Assembly: GCA_034422355.1 (NCBI GenBank)
Contig: DAOUJS010000171.1
Location: 68,015-132,014, forward strand
DNA from: CATOSP01 sp034422355
GTDB lineage: Bacteria; Chloroflexota; Dehalococcoidia; Lucifugimonadales; UBA3495
Length of the DNA: 64,000 nucleotides
Direction of reading: 5' to 3'
Position numbers and translations under genes: made by a program. The notes under the pieces are model-generated. The model saw nothing but the letters and a program-made list of their open reading frames with translations. It was not told the DNA's origin and searched no databases. This document shows positions 53,904 to 62,436 of the stretch, piece after piece. Each line of letters begins with the position of its first letter. Position 1 is the stretch's first letter.

Positions 53904-53973
53904 CTCCCGGCAGTTGCCAGAAACGCCACTGCTCTTTAGAGTACCCACCATAATCCGTGAAACGGAGCTTGCC

Positions 53974-54525
53974 ATGACTGAGCGACGCACGCTTCTCACC
54001 TCCGAAGACTTCTTCCGGGAGTATTCCCATGTGGACGGCGATTTTGAACTTGTGAAGGGAGAGGTTGTCCGGATGTCGCCACCCGGCGTTGGACACGGTT
54101 ACATCGCCCTGAACGTGGGCGGTGAGATGCGGACTTTCGTCCGGGCGCACGACCTGGGGATCGTGATAGTGGAAAGCGAGTTTCGACTGGAGAGAGACCC
54201 GGATACCGTCCGCGGGCCGGACGTGTCGTTTATCCTTAGGGAACGCCTGGTCGATGGGAGACCACCCGTAGCCGTAGGGTTTTTTCAGGGAGCGCCAGAC
54301 TTGGCCGTGGTTTCCCCCTCCGACACCGCAGCTTCCATCGAAGCTAAGGTCAACGAATACCTGACCAATGGGACCCAGAGGGTCTGGGTCATCTACCCGG
54401 ATACCCGGACCGTTGTGGTTCACGCTCCCGACAATGTTTCTACAAGGTATGACGAAGGAGACATACTGCCTAACGAGGAGTTGCTGCCCGGTTTCTCGCT
54501 GCCGGTGTCCTTGGTCTTCGGCTGA
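53974..54525 (+). CDS. Uma2 family endonuclease-fold protein
   Basis: The 183-residue protein has the Uma2 (DUF820) layout: FELVKGEVVRMSPPGVGHGYIALNVGGEM, RGPDVSFI with the catalytic Asp, DLAVVSPSD, and KVNEYLTNGTQRVWVIYPDTRTVVVH (in pieces). The fold is PD-(D/E)XK. The role is unknown; the family is expanded in Cyanobacteria and Chloroflexota. GGAG precedes the ATG at 53974; an open frame reaching back to 53695 is a shadow of the preceding gene. Confidence 0.87.
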   Translation: MTERRTLLTSEDFFREYSHVDGDFELVKGEVVRMSPPGVGHGYIALNVGGEMRTFVRAHDLGIVIVESEFRLERDPDTVRGPDVSFILRERLVDGRPPVAVGFFQGAPDLAVVSPSDTAASIEAKVNEYLTNGTQRVWVIYPDTRTVVVHAPDNVSTRYDEGDILPNEELLPGFSLPVSLVFG

Positions 54526-54574
54526 CCGGCCAGGCTCACCGTTCCTGTCACCTTGATTGTTGCCGCCGAACCCC

Positions 54575-55843
54575 ATGAATAGAGCCAACGCCCTCCCCTA
54601 CTCGGACCTCCCCGATAGTTATCATCGGTGGAAGTGGCGCGTCCTGCTGTCTTTTTGCCTGTTCTACCTGTTCATCTACCTGGGACGCTTCAACTTCTGG
54701 CCCGTCAGCCCGTTGGTGCAGGAGGACCTGGGCCTGACTCACGTTGAGATTGGGTTAATCAATGCCCTGCTCTTGTGGGGCTTCGGTCTGGGGGATATTT
54801 GCCACGGCAGGCTGGGTGAGGCCTACGGGCTGCGGCTCTGGGTGCTGGGCGGCGCAGTGTTGACCACCGTATTCAATGTGGTCACCAGCTTCGCCACTTC
54901 CGTGTGGAGCTTCGCCATCCCGTGGGGCCTCGCGGGGTTTGTTAACGCGGCCTGCTGGAGTCCGGCCATCAGCATGATTTCCCAGTGGTGGCCCAGGCGA
55001 GACCGGGGGATGGCTTTGGGGATTCTCGGTACATTTGCGGGCGGGGCAATGCTGTTGATGTGGTGGGTGTCGGGATACGTGGGGTCCGAGTTCGGGTGGC
55101 GCGCCGCTTTCCGATACCCGCCCCTGATCATCACGGCCCTCGGAGTGATATTCTACCTGGTCGCCAGGGACCGCCCTGCCCAAGTGGGTCTGCCGGACTA
55201 CATCGAGGAAGACGAGGTCTCTGCTGCTCCGGAGGCGATGGACTCAGACCGGCTGAAGGGCATGGGGCCGTACAAGGAGTTGTTGTCCAATCCTCGCTTC
55301 CACCTTGCCAGCCATGTCAAGGGACTGGAGAACGTAGTCCGCTATGGGCTTACCACCTGGGTCCCCATCTACTACTTTACCCAGGGTGGCCACTCTATCG
55401 AGTCAACTCTTCTGGTGACCTTCCTCCTTCCCTTGGGTTATCTAATCGCTCCTCCGGTGTCCGGCATCATATCAGACCGGCTGCTGCACAGCGGGCGGGT
55501 GCCGATGGTTGTTGTTTCCTGTGTGATTAGCGCTGTAGCTCTCGTTGCCATCGCCCTGGCCCCTCCCACCAACGCCGGTATGGGCGCATTCCTGCTCCTG
55601 ATTGGGGGTGTTTCCATGGGTCTGTCACCCATATCCGCGTTGGCCGTTGACATCGCAGGGCGGCACATGTCCGGCACCTCGGCCGGGCTACTGGATGCCC
55701 ACGGCTACGCCTACGCCGGACTGCAAGCTATCCTGTTCAGCCTCGTGCTGGACATGAGCGGAAGCCCCTGGCCCGTCGTATTCCTGGCAATGGCCGCCAC
55801 CAGGGTGCTGTCGGCGGGTATGATCGTGCGGGTCCGGGTCTAG
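54575..55843 (+). CDS. MFS transporter (organophosphate-antiporter-like)
   Basis: The 422-residue protein has twelve predicted helices. FYLFIYLGRFNFWPVSPLVQEDLGLTHVEIGLINALLLWGFGLGD (in pieces) resembles the first helices of the GlpT/UhpT branch, as does SMISQWWPRRDRGMALGILGT after helix four. The substrate is unknown. It may pair with the hydrolase downstream. A start at TTG 54557 is also possible; no clear ribosome site for either. Confidence 0.85.
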   Translation: MNRANALPYSDLPDSYHRWKWRVLLSFCLFYLFIYLGRFNFWPVSPLVQEDLGLTHVEIGLINALLLWGFGLGDICHGRLGEAYGLRLWVLGGAVLTTVFNVVTSFATSVWSFAIPWGLAGFVNAACWSPAISMISQWWPRRDRGMALGILGTFAGGAMLLMWWVSGYVGSEFGWRAAFRYPPLIITALGVIFYLVARDRPAQVGLPDYIEEDEVSAAPEAMDSDRLKGMGPYKELLSNPRFHLASHVKGLENVVRYGLTTWVPIYYFTQGGHSIESTLLVTFLLPLGYLIAPPVSGIISDRLLHSGRVPMVVVSCVISAVALVAIALAPPTNAGMGAFLLLIGGVSMGLSPISALAVDIAGRHMSGTSAGLLDAHGYAYAGLQAILFSLVLDMSGSPWPVVFLAMAATRVLSAGMIVRVRV

Positions 55844-55865
55844 CCCCGTTTGGTACACTGGGAGC

Positions 55866-57020
55866 ATGAAACGTTTTCTCGTGAAGTGGTTCCGCCGGTT
55901 TGCGCTCAGTCTGCTCGCATTCGCCGGTGTTGTGGCGGTGTTTCTGATTCTGACCCCCCAGGGCCGGGCCGGCTACCATACCGCCTTCTTCGTGTTGCAG
56001 GTGTTGGACCTGGGTGTCAGGCCTCAGACCTGGTTTACGCCTGAACCTGTGCGGGAAGAAGTCACATACCCCCAAGCCTCGGGCGAGGGAGTGGCCGACA
56101 TCTACCGCGTTCCCGGCAAGACAGGGCAGGCTGCTGTCCTGATATTCCTTGGCGCAAACGCCGCCGGCCGTGACGACAAGGACGTAATTAACCTCGGAGA
56201 ATCCCTGGCCCGTGCCGGATTCGTAACCATGTTCCACTGGTCACCCACGATGGCGTTGCGGCACAATATCGACCCTGGGGAGGTCGATAACCTCGTCCAT
56301 GCCTTCATGTACCTGCGCTCCCGCGAATTTGTGGACCAGGAACGTGTGGGCATGGGAGGGTTTTGTGTCGGGGCTTCTTTCGCTCTCGTGGCGGCATCAG
56401 ACCCGCGTATTCACGACGACGTGGTGTTTGTCAACGCCTTCGGCCCCTACTTTGACGCCCGTGACCTGCTGGTGCAGGTTGCCAGCCGGTCCAGCTTCTA
56501 TGAGGATGCCCGGGAACCCTGGGAGCCTGACAGATTGACTATGCGGGTCCTGGGCAATGAGCTAATTGAAACTATAGAAGACCCCCTGGCGAAAGAATCG
56601 CTGTACAGGCATTATGTGGCTGGACAGTCAGAAGGACCGGACAGCCTGAACCGTCTTCCGGCCGACGCGCGGACCGTCCACCGCATCTTGGACGGCGCTA
56701 CATCTGCTGAAGCCGAAGACCTGTATCATTCATTGCCTGAGACCTTCCGGGTGGATATGCAGGCTATCTCCCCCAGCGCCCGCGTACAGGACCTGAGGGC
56801 GAAGGTAATGCTGATGCACACCCAGGGAGACCGTTTGATCCCGGTGGAGGAGTCGCGGAGGATGGCGGACTGGCTGGATACCCGTGGGGACTACCGTTAC
56901 ACCGAGGTGCTGGCCTTCGACCATGTGCGCCCGGACAGCACCGGCGATCTGTGGTTCATCGGGAAAGAGGCGTTCAAGTTGTACCGGCACATGTATGGTA
57001 TCATCCGCGAGGCCGTGTAA
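55866..57020 (+). CDS. Membrane-anchored alpha/beta hydrolase, dienelactone-hydrolase-like
   Basis: The 384-residue protein has an N-terminal transmembrane segment (FALSLLAFAGVVAVFLIL) and an alpha/beta hydrolase domain. The nucleophile elbow is GFCVGAS, with Cys as in dienelactone hydrolases; the Asp is in THTQGDRLIP and the His in AFDHVRPD. It probably cleaves an ester, lactone or thioester at the membrane. The next gene starts 17 bases downstream. Confidence 0.8.
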   Translation: MKRFLVKWFRRFALSLLAFAGVVAVFLILTPQGRAGYHTAFFVLQVLDLGVRPQTWFTPEPVREEVTYPQASGEGVADIYRVPGKTGQAAVLIFLGANAAGRDDKDVINLGESLARAGFVTMFHWSPTMALRHNIDPGEVDNLVHAFMYLRSREFVDQERVGMGGFCVGASFALVAASDPRIHDDVVFVNAFGPYFDARDLLVQVASRSSFYEDAREPWEPDRLTMRVLGNELIETIEDPLAKESLYRHYVAGQSEGPDSLNRLPADARTVHRILDGATSAEAEDLYHSLPETFRVDMQAISPSARVQDLRAKVMLMHTQGDRLIPVEESRRMADWLDTRGDYRYTEVLAFDHVRPDSTGDLWFIGKEAFKLYRHMYGIIREAV

Positions 57021-57037
57021 ATGGAGGGAGATCCCTT

Positions 57038-57928
57038 ATGGGAGTTGATACAGTCGCAATTATGAGCCCCGGAGACATGGGACACGCGGTGGGCTGCCTG
57101 CTCCGAGAGCAGGGGTTAAGGGTGTTGACGTGTCTGGAGGGCAGAAGCGCCCGGACGAAGTCCCTTTCCGGCAAAGCCGGAATCGTGGATGTCCCCACGT
57201 TGGAGGAGCTTGTCGCCGAGAGCCAGATTCTCCTGTCCATCACCATTTCTGAAGTCGTGCCGGCCCTTTGCGCTCAGGTCGCGGCGGCAGTCCGGGAGAC
57301 CGGGACTGACTTGCTTTTTGCGGAGTGCAACGCCATCGCTCCCCAGGTCAGCAGGGAGATGGAACCCATAGTGACCAAGAGCGGCGCCCGCTACGTCGAT
57401 GCCTCCATCGTGGGCGGGCCGCCGCGTAACGGCTCCAGCCCCCGGTTCTACACCTCTGGGGAGCACACAGAGGAGTTGGCGCAGTTGAGAGACTACGGAC
57501 TTGACGTGCGCTCGGTGGGGCAGGAGGTCGGGCAGGCGTCGGGCATCAAGATGTGCTATGCGGCCATGACCAAGGGTTCTTCGGCCCTTTATGCACAACT
57601 CTTGCTGGCTGCCGAGCTGATGGGCCTGTCTGACCATGTCAAAGACGAGTTCCACCACAGCCAGCCAGCAGTTATGCAGCGCATGGAGCGGGGGCTGCCG
57701 GGGATACCGGCCAAGTCACGGCGGTGGGTAAGTGAGATGCAGGAAATCGAGGCCACGTTTTCCCACCTGGGTCTGACTCACCACCTGTTCCGCGGGGTGA
57801 CCGACATGTACCGTCTCATCGGCGGCACTCCTCTCGGGGATGAGACGCCCGAGTCCAGAGACCGTGACCGCAACCTGGAGGAGACCATGCAATTCCTGGC
57901 CGAGTGGGTCCGTCAGCACCCCGATTAG
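57038..57928 (+). CDS. 3-hydroxyacid dehydrogenase-like protein with DUF1932 domain
   Basis: The 296-residue protein has an NAD(P)-binding fold starting VAIMSPGDMGHAVG (GxxGxxG variant) and FAECNAIAP, SIVGGPPRNG with a Lys-bearing helix IKMCYAAMTKGSSAL as in beta-hydroxyacid dehydrogenases. A C-terminal DUF1932 region follows. The substrate is unknown; it likely oxidises a hydroxyacid. GGAGGGAG stands seven bases before the ATG. A strong terminator follows. Confidence 0.85.
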   Translation: MGVDTVAIMSPGDMGHAVGCLLREQGLRVLTCLEGRSARTKSLSGKAGIVDVPTLEELVAESQILLSITISEVVPALCAQVAAAVRETGTDLLFAECNAIAPQVSREMEPIVTKSGARYVDASIVGGPPRNGSSPRFYTSGEHTEELAQLRDYGLDVRSVGQEVGQASGIKMCYAAMTKGSSALYAQLLLAAELMGLSDHVKDEFHHSQPAVMQRMERGLPGIPAKSRRWVSEMQEIEATFSHLGLTHHLFRGVTDMYRLIGGTPLGDETPESRDRDRNLEETMQFLAEWVRQHPD

Positions 57929-57978
57929 CTGGAACGCATTCCAATGCAGGCAGTGGTTCCAGGCCTGCGAACGGCACA

Positions 57979-58010
57979 AAAAGAGTCCCAGGTCACACTG
58001 GGACTCTTTT
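57979..58010. terminator. Bidirectional rho-independent terminator
   Basis: AAAAGAGTCCCAG and CTGGGACTCTTTT form a perfect 13-bp stem with a 6-base loop. The A-rich left and T-rich right arms serve both strands between convergent genes. Confidence 0.93.
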
Positions 58011-58034
58011 CGGCCTCCTGGGAGATTTGGATGC

Positions 58035-58406
58035 TTACGGCTCGGTCTGGGTCGTTTCGCTCCCCTTGACCGTAATGGTGATGTGGGCCATCGAGGTATC
58101 ATCGGGCGCTCCGTGCCAGTGGTTTTCGCCCGCCGGTATTACCACCACGTCGCCTTCGGTGACAGTAATGGTCTCGTCGTCCGTGGCCACCTTGCCGGTG
58201 CCCTCGGTGATGATCAGGATCTGGTCGCCGGAGTGGATGTGGAACTTGTTCCGGGAACCCGCATCGAAACTGACGATACCGAAGTTGAAGTTATTGCTGT
58301 CGTCTGGGTCCAGAATCCCCTGCCGCCAGACCTGGGTGCCGGTCATCAGGCCGCCGGTCATCTCGGCTGGAGTCTTGGACACATCGGCCATAGTTACCCT
58401 TTTCAT
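58035..58406 (-). CDS. Single-domain cupin
   Basis: The 123-residue protein has the cupin metal site: FHIHSGDQILIITEG (two His, Glu equivalents) and a second His in AGENHWHGA. The small size points to a binding or isomerase/dioxygenase role. GAGGAGGG precedes the ATG at 58406; a longer open frame reaches 58496 without support. It lies downstream of the TPP-enzyme cluster on the same strand. Confidence 0.88.
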   Translation of the reverse strand: MKRVTMADVSKTPAEMTGGLMTGTQVWRQGILDPDDSNNFNFGIVSFDAGSRNKFHIHSGDQILIITEGTGKVATDDETITVTEGDVVVIPAGENHWHGAPDDTSMAHITITVKGSETTQTEP

Positions 58407-58590
58407 TACGCCCTCCTCGCGCCATAGGTGTGATGCGTGGGATGCCGTCCGCCCCCCGGCAGCGAAGTTCCGGCCATGTTGTCCTAACCGTCGCATTCGA
58501 GGGCACGCCGCCGATTATGATAACCCCCGGCGTGGGGCAAGTCCATATCCGTGGCCGTGGGATGTCGCTCCGAGGGAGTGACTAAACTGC

Positions 58591-58971
58591 TTAATCAGGT
58601 CCACGGTCGTGCATTGCGTCCAATGCCTCGGCGATGGCCAGGGTCAGAGCGGATGGCCTGTCCGCGTATTCGGGGGTTGGATACCACTCGTAATCGAAGC
58701 TGCGGAGCACTGTCCCATCGATGCTGCATCGGAGGTTGGACACTATCACCTTGTAACCCGATGTGCGAGTGGCCTCCTCAGCCAGCATCTCAAGCACCAC
58801 GTCGGGACAGTCGAAGACCACGAGGAACCCGCCCTGCTTGTTGCCGTCAGTGACCCTGGCGCGGAAAACCTGCCCCTCCAACTGAATTTCAACGATAGTG
58901 TAGGACTTTTCCGCAACCCCATAGTCGGGCCAGCCAATATTGATGGCCCCTCCAACTTCCCAATGGTGCAT
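58591..58971 (-). CDS. Hypothetical protein
   Basis: The 126-residue protein contains YTIVEIQLEGQVFRARVTD, FLVVFDCPDVVLEMLAEEA and LRSFDYEWYPTPEYADRPSALTLAIAEALDAM (in pieces). Mixed alpha/beta pattern, no signal peptide, no catalytic motif. The start lacks a ribosome site. It lies 49 bases downstream of the beta-like TPP paralogue and may belong to that operon. I do not recognise the family. Confidence 0.55.
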   Translation of the reverse strand: MHHWEVGGAINIGWPDYGVAEKSYTIVEIQLEGQVFRARVTDGNKQGGFLVVFDCPDVVLEMLAEEATRTSGYKVIVSNLRCSIDGTVLRSFDYEWYPTPEYADRPSALTLAIAEALDAMHDRGPD

Positions 58972-59020
58972 CGGGAGCTACACTGCCATACCTATCGGAG
59001 TCTCGTGTTCCGGCATTGGT

Positions 59021-59620
59021 TTATCCCAGGTAGGCCGAGGCAACATCGCCGGGGCGGTCGGACAGCAGAGTCTGGCGCACCAAGTCCCAGCTCTCGGCCA
59101 TCGAACGTTCAGGAAAGGGTGGTTCCTCAGCGTCCCGGAACACCTTGATGACCACGAACACCGGTCCTTCCTGCACCATTACTTCTTCCAGGCCGATGAA
59201 GAGTTCTTCAATGTTGTCGAACTCGTAACGCTTGGAATAACCGGCTCCCTCGGCAAGGGACATCAGGTTCAGATTATCCATGCCTCGGATGGGCAGCCCT
59301 TCGGTGGACAGGTGGTTGGCGTCGTCGAAAACGAAGTGGACCATATTGTGAGGGTTGGTTTCGCCAACGGTGGCCAGGCCGCCGAGATCGGTGCGCAGCG
59401 TTGCGTCACAGTCCAGTACCAGCACCTTCCGGTCAGGCTGTGCCAACGCCAAGCCCAGGCCCACGGCAGGAGCACGGTCCATACAGTCAGTCAGGTCCAC
59501 GTCCAGGTTGCGACGTTCCGACACCATGTTCCAGTCCCGGCAGGCCGAGGACGTGGAGACGACTATGGCGTCCTTACGATGGAAGCTGATTGCCCTGGAA
59601 GCTTCAGTGGAGGGAATCAC
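59021..59620 (-). CDS. TPP-enzyme beta-like paralogue with altered TPP motif
   Basis: The 199-residue protein aligns along its length with the beta subunit at 59984-60574 (APAVGLGLALAQPDRKVLVLD, YEFDNIEELFIGLEEV, GPVFVVIKV). The GDG of the TPP-Mg motif is replaced: LDCDATLRTDLGGL versus MDGDGSLLMNLG, and the DNG position reads DDANH. It therefore may not bind TPP normally. It could be a regulatory or structural partner, or bind another ligand. It overlaps the small membrane protein gene by 17 bases. Confidence 0.75.
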   Translation of the reverse strand: MIPSTEASRAISFHRKDAIVVSTSSACRDWNMVSERRNLDVDLTDCMDRAPAVGLGLALAQPDRKVLVLDCDATLRTDLGGLATVGETNPHNMVHFVFDDANHLSTEGLPIRGMDNLNLMSLAEGAGYSKRYEFDNIEELFIGLEEVMVQEGPVFVVIKVFRDAEEPPFPERSMAESWDLVRQTLLSDRPGDVASAYLG

Positions 59621-59864
59621 GCGCGTTGTCCTCCTGGACAGGTGCCGGATTGTCCCTGCGGTCAGTGTCAGCCCCCTTGCGGGCGAAGGTTAGCAGCCAC
59701 ATTCCAGCTATGATCAGCACACCGCCCAGTAACCCCATCGGAATGCGTGGTCCCGAGAATCCCTCGTACAGTGACATGAACCCGAGGAGCAATGCCGCGT
59801 AAGCGGCCAATCTTACCGCAAGACCCTTGCCAAAGTTACTGAGAATTGACACTCGCGACTCCAT
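59604..59864 (-). CDS. Small two-helix membrane protein
   Basis: The 86-residue protein has two hydrophobic helices (VRLAAYAALLLGFMSLYEG and MGLLGGVLIIAGMWLLTFA) separated by a short Pro/Gly loop, followed by an acidic, Asp/Asn-rich tail (DRRDNPAPVQEDNARD). It sits between the two beta-type TPP subunit genes and overlaps the second. It could anchor the enzyme or act in transport; function unknown. Confidence 0.65.
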   Translation of the reverse strand: MESRVSILSNFGKGLAVRLAAYAALLLGFMSLYEGFSGPRIPMGLLGGVLIIAGMWLLTFARKGADTDRRDNPAPVQEDNARDSLH

Positions 59865-59983
59865 TTTCTACCCGGGGACTTCTGCTGTAACCGGCAACCG
59901 GCCCGGCCCGCCGGTCGGTTAACATTACTCTCCCGAGGTACGGGGCGCTTCCGGCTAAGGATATGGCGCTGCCCAGAACCCGC

Positions 59984-60574
59984 TTACTCGTTCCCCAGCG
60001 CCTTGGGCAGTTCGCGGAATGCAGTGAGCACTGAGCGGGACGCCCTGGGCCGGAATTGGACCGGGGTGTTCTCGATCTCCGGAGTGATGGCCAACCGCAC
60101 GAAAACCGGGCCGGGAGAACTGAGCACCTCATCGATCCCGGTGGTCAGGTCTTCGATGTTGTCGAAGTCAAAGGTGGCCGCGTAACCGGCCGCTTTTGCC
60201 ATATCCGCCCAGTCCGTCTTTTCGGACCCGGGCACGGGTTGACCGCCGGTCACGGCGTAGACACCATTGTCGAACAGGAAGTGATAGATGTTTGTGGGCG
60301 CTTTGCTGGCCAGGGTTACCATTGCCCCCAGGTTCATCAGCAGACTGCCGTCCCCGTCCATCACCATGATTTTCCGGTCTGGTTGGGCAAGGGCCAGCCC
60401 CAGGCCGACGGAAGATGCCTTGCCCATCGCCCCGGAAATGGGGAAGTCGAGGTCTTCGTTCGTGCTCACGCTGGGCAGTCCGAAATTGACATTGTTCGCG
60501 TTCATGGTAGCCACGAACACGGAGTCCCCGCGCTTGCTGTCGAGGAGCTTAACGGCGTCGGTGTTGTTGATCAC
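59984..60574 (-). CDS. TPP-dependent decarboxylase, beta (catalytic) subunit
   Basis: The 196-residue protein is the TPP-binding half of a split decarboxylase like sulfopyruvate or phosphonopyruvate decarboxylase. KIMVMDGDGSLLMNLGAMVTLA and FDNGVYAVTGGQPVPG form the TPP-Mg site. GTG 60574 has GGGGGAG six bases upstream; the TTG two codons earlier is too close. It follows the alpha subunit gene directly (21 bases). Substrate unknown. Confidence 0.83.
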   Translation of the reverse strand: MINNTDAVKLLDSKRGDSVFVATMNANNVNFGLPSVSTNEDLDFPISGAMGKASSVGLGLALAQPDRKIMVMDGDGSLLMNLGAMVTLASKAPTNIYHFLFDNGVYAVTGGQPVPGSEKTDWADMAKAAGYAATFDFDNIEDLTTGIDEVLSSPGPVFVRLAITPEIENTPVQFRPRASRSVLTAFRELPKALGNE

Positions 60575-60595
60575 GTGCAACTCCCCCGTTGTCTA

Positions 60596-61102
60596 CTAGG
60601 CCCCGAATTCCGTGCCCACCAGGACAGCGACGGGCTTGCGGGTGCGCTCCGCCTCCTCAAGGGCATTGCTTATGCGGTCCGCGTCTTCATCGGTCTCGAT
60701 TAGGTAGTAGTTGATTCCCCAGGCGTGGAGAATATGCTCGATAAACCGTGCCGCCGAGTCGCTGGTGATACCGTGACGGCTCCAACCCCGATAACCGACC
60801 AGCATGACCAGCGGCTGGTTCACATCCAAGCCGAGACCCCGAATGGAGTCCCCGGATTCGAAGATTCCCGTATTCTGGATCAGGACTACGGGTTTTTTGC
60901 CCCCAACCCAGAGACCCGCGGCGATGGCCATCGTCTCCCCCTCCCGGCAGACAGGGACCAGGTCCAGCGATGGCTCGGAAGTGAGCAACTGGTACATGAA
61001 ATTGGTCTCACTGTCCGGCAGCCAGACCACATGGGTAAAGCCATTTTTCTTGAGTTCGTCGACGATAGCGGCCGGATGCAGTACAGCTTCTTGCGTAGTC
61101 AT
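60596..61102 (-). CDS. TPP-dependent decarboxylase, alpha subunit
   Basis: The 168-residue protein is the pyrimidine-binding half of the same enzyme. GFTHVVWLPDSETNFMYQLL and VCREGETMAIAAGLWVGGKKPVVLIQNTG (in pieces) include the catalytic Glu in CREGET, as in sulfopyruvate decarboxylase alpha. ATG 61102 has GAGGAG eight bases upstream; a longer open frame adds 16 residues. It heads a minus-strand cluster with the beta subunit, a membrane protein and a beta-like paralogue. Confidence 0.85.
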   Translation of the reverse strand: MTTQEAVLHPAAIVDELKKNGFTHVVWLPDSETNFMYQLLTSEPSLDLVPVCREGETMAIAAGLWVGGKKPVVLIQNTGIFESGDSIRGLGLDVNQPLVMLVGYRGWSRHGITSDSAARFIEHILHAWGINYYLIETDEDADRISNALEEAERTRKPVAVLVGTEFGA

Positions 61103-61185
61103 TTGGGTCTCCTCATCGGCACGGCTGGGATCCCCTTGAATCGCGCCCATTATATTAGCGGCCCAGAATGGGCGTCAACTGAGAC

Positions 61186-62427
61186 TCAACCAGCGATAAC
61201 GCGGTCGAACTCCCGCCTGGCCAGGTGTGACGAGGCTACGGCGTTCTTGAACTGGAACAGCCGGAAAAGGTCCGGTTCCTCCAAGTATAATCTAATTAGG
61301 GAAGTTGCTGTTTCTTCCATGACCTCTGCCTCGGTGGGGGTCAGCGGTTCCGGTATAGGAGTGCGAGGTTTGGGGGCCAGTAAGTAGTTATGGAACGCGA
61401 TGATCACCGCCTCTGTGGCCGCCTCCTTCCCTTGGGCAATGCTCCGCAGCGCCGCTCCGTCCAGATAGTTGGGCAGCCGGCCAGTCAGCCATTCCAGAAG
61501 TTGCAGGTCATCGGCTACCCTCCCCGGCAGCCGAAACTTCATGCCTGACTCACCGACGTAGAAAACGTGGGCATTCCTGGATTTTTCAGGCCCTGGCGGT
61601 CCTGCTACAGGGGCGCTCGACAGGTATACGGGCAGGAAGAAAGGCGGGTGCGGGCCGGTGACCATGCTCCCCAACGCGAGCAGGTAGTTGGCGCGGCCCA
61701 GAGCCACGGCCAGCGGGTCCGGGTCGGTTGCCTCAACTCGGTCCAGGACTACCAGCAGGGTATCGAACTCGTCCATGCCCTGTTCCAGGAGTCCCTTCGC
61801 CATGCCGTGTACTGTCCAGTAAAGGGCTTCACCACCCCCGCATCCGGTGTGGTAGACGCTCCGCGACCTGCCAGAGTCAGGACTGGGCAGTTGGGAGGGA
61901 GTTGGGGCGGTCGGATGAATCGGATTCTCGGTGGGAGGGGGCGGAACGCCGAGTCCCTCATACAGCCCAGTCAACAGGCCAGAACCGCTGTCGATTACTC
62001 CGCGTCGGCCTGCCGCCTCTACGAGGGGAGCCAAGAATTCCAGGGCCTCATCGTCCCCGTGTGGAGCAGTAGGCCAGGCGAAGTAGTCGTCCTCGGCAAA
62101 GTTGTCTATCCCCTGTTCCTGGAAGAAGCCGCCGCAGAGGACTTGGCTCAGTTGCTGTCCTCTCGTGATCCTATTAGTCACGCCCAGAAACGACCGGACG
62201 AGCAGTCTGGAGAGGATGGCGGTATAGGTATGCCGTACGAAGGTATCCTCGTCGCTTGCCAGTGTTGGGCTTGCGATGGAACGCTGGTAACGCCATTCCC
62301 GAAAACGGAGGGCGACCCTGGAATGTTCGATGCGGCGGTGGAAAAGGTCCAGCAGGCCGAAACAGACCCGGTCGTGGATGGGACTGCCCATGCCGAATTT
62401 GGAGGTCATGTCCGGCCCTTCGGACAC
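61186..62427 (-). CDS. Degenerate N6-adenine methylase-like protein
   Basis: The 413-residue protein has an N-terminal helical region like Type IIG/N6-methylases (TFVRHTYTAILSRLLVRSFL and FFQEQGIDNFAEDDYFAWP). A methylase-like core follows: HTGCGGGE at 193-200 where DPACGSGT is expected, and VEATDPDPLAVALGRANYLL at 231-250, the typical motif after the SAM site. No NPPY/NPPF catalytic motif is seen; PVYLSSAP stands near its place. It is likely catalytically dead. It lies directly downstream of asnS with a 9-base gap. The start is GTG 62427 or ATG 62409. Confidence 0.6.
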   Translation of the reverse strand: MSEGPDMTSKFGMGSPIHDRVCFGLLDLFHRRIEHSRVALRFREWRYQRSIASPTLASDEDTFVRHTYTAILSRLLVRSFLGVTNRITRGQQLSQVLCGGFFQEQGIDNFAEDDYFAWPTAPHGDDEALEFLAPLVEAAGRRGVIDSGSGLLTGLYEGLGVPPPPTENPIHPTAPTPSQLPSPDSGRSRSVYHTGCGGGEALYWTVHGMAKGLLEQGMDEFDTLLVVLDRVEATDPDPLAVALGRANYLLALGSMVTGPHPPFFLPVYLSSAPVAGPPGPEKSRNAHVFYVGESGMKFRLPGRVADDLQLLEWLTGRLPNYLDGAALRSIAQGKEAATEAVIIAFHNYLLAPKPRTPIPEPLTPTEAEVMEETATSLIRLYLEEPDLFRLFQFKNAVASSHLARREFDRVIAG

Positions 62428-62436
62428 GCGATCCGC

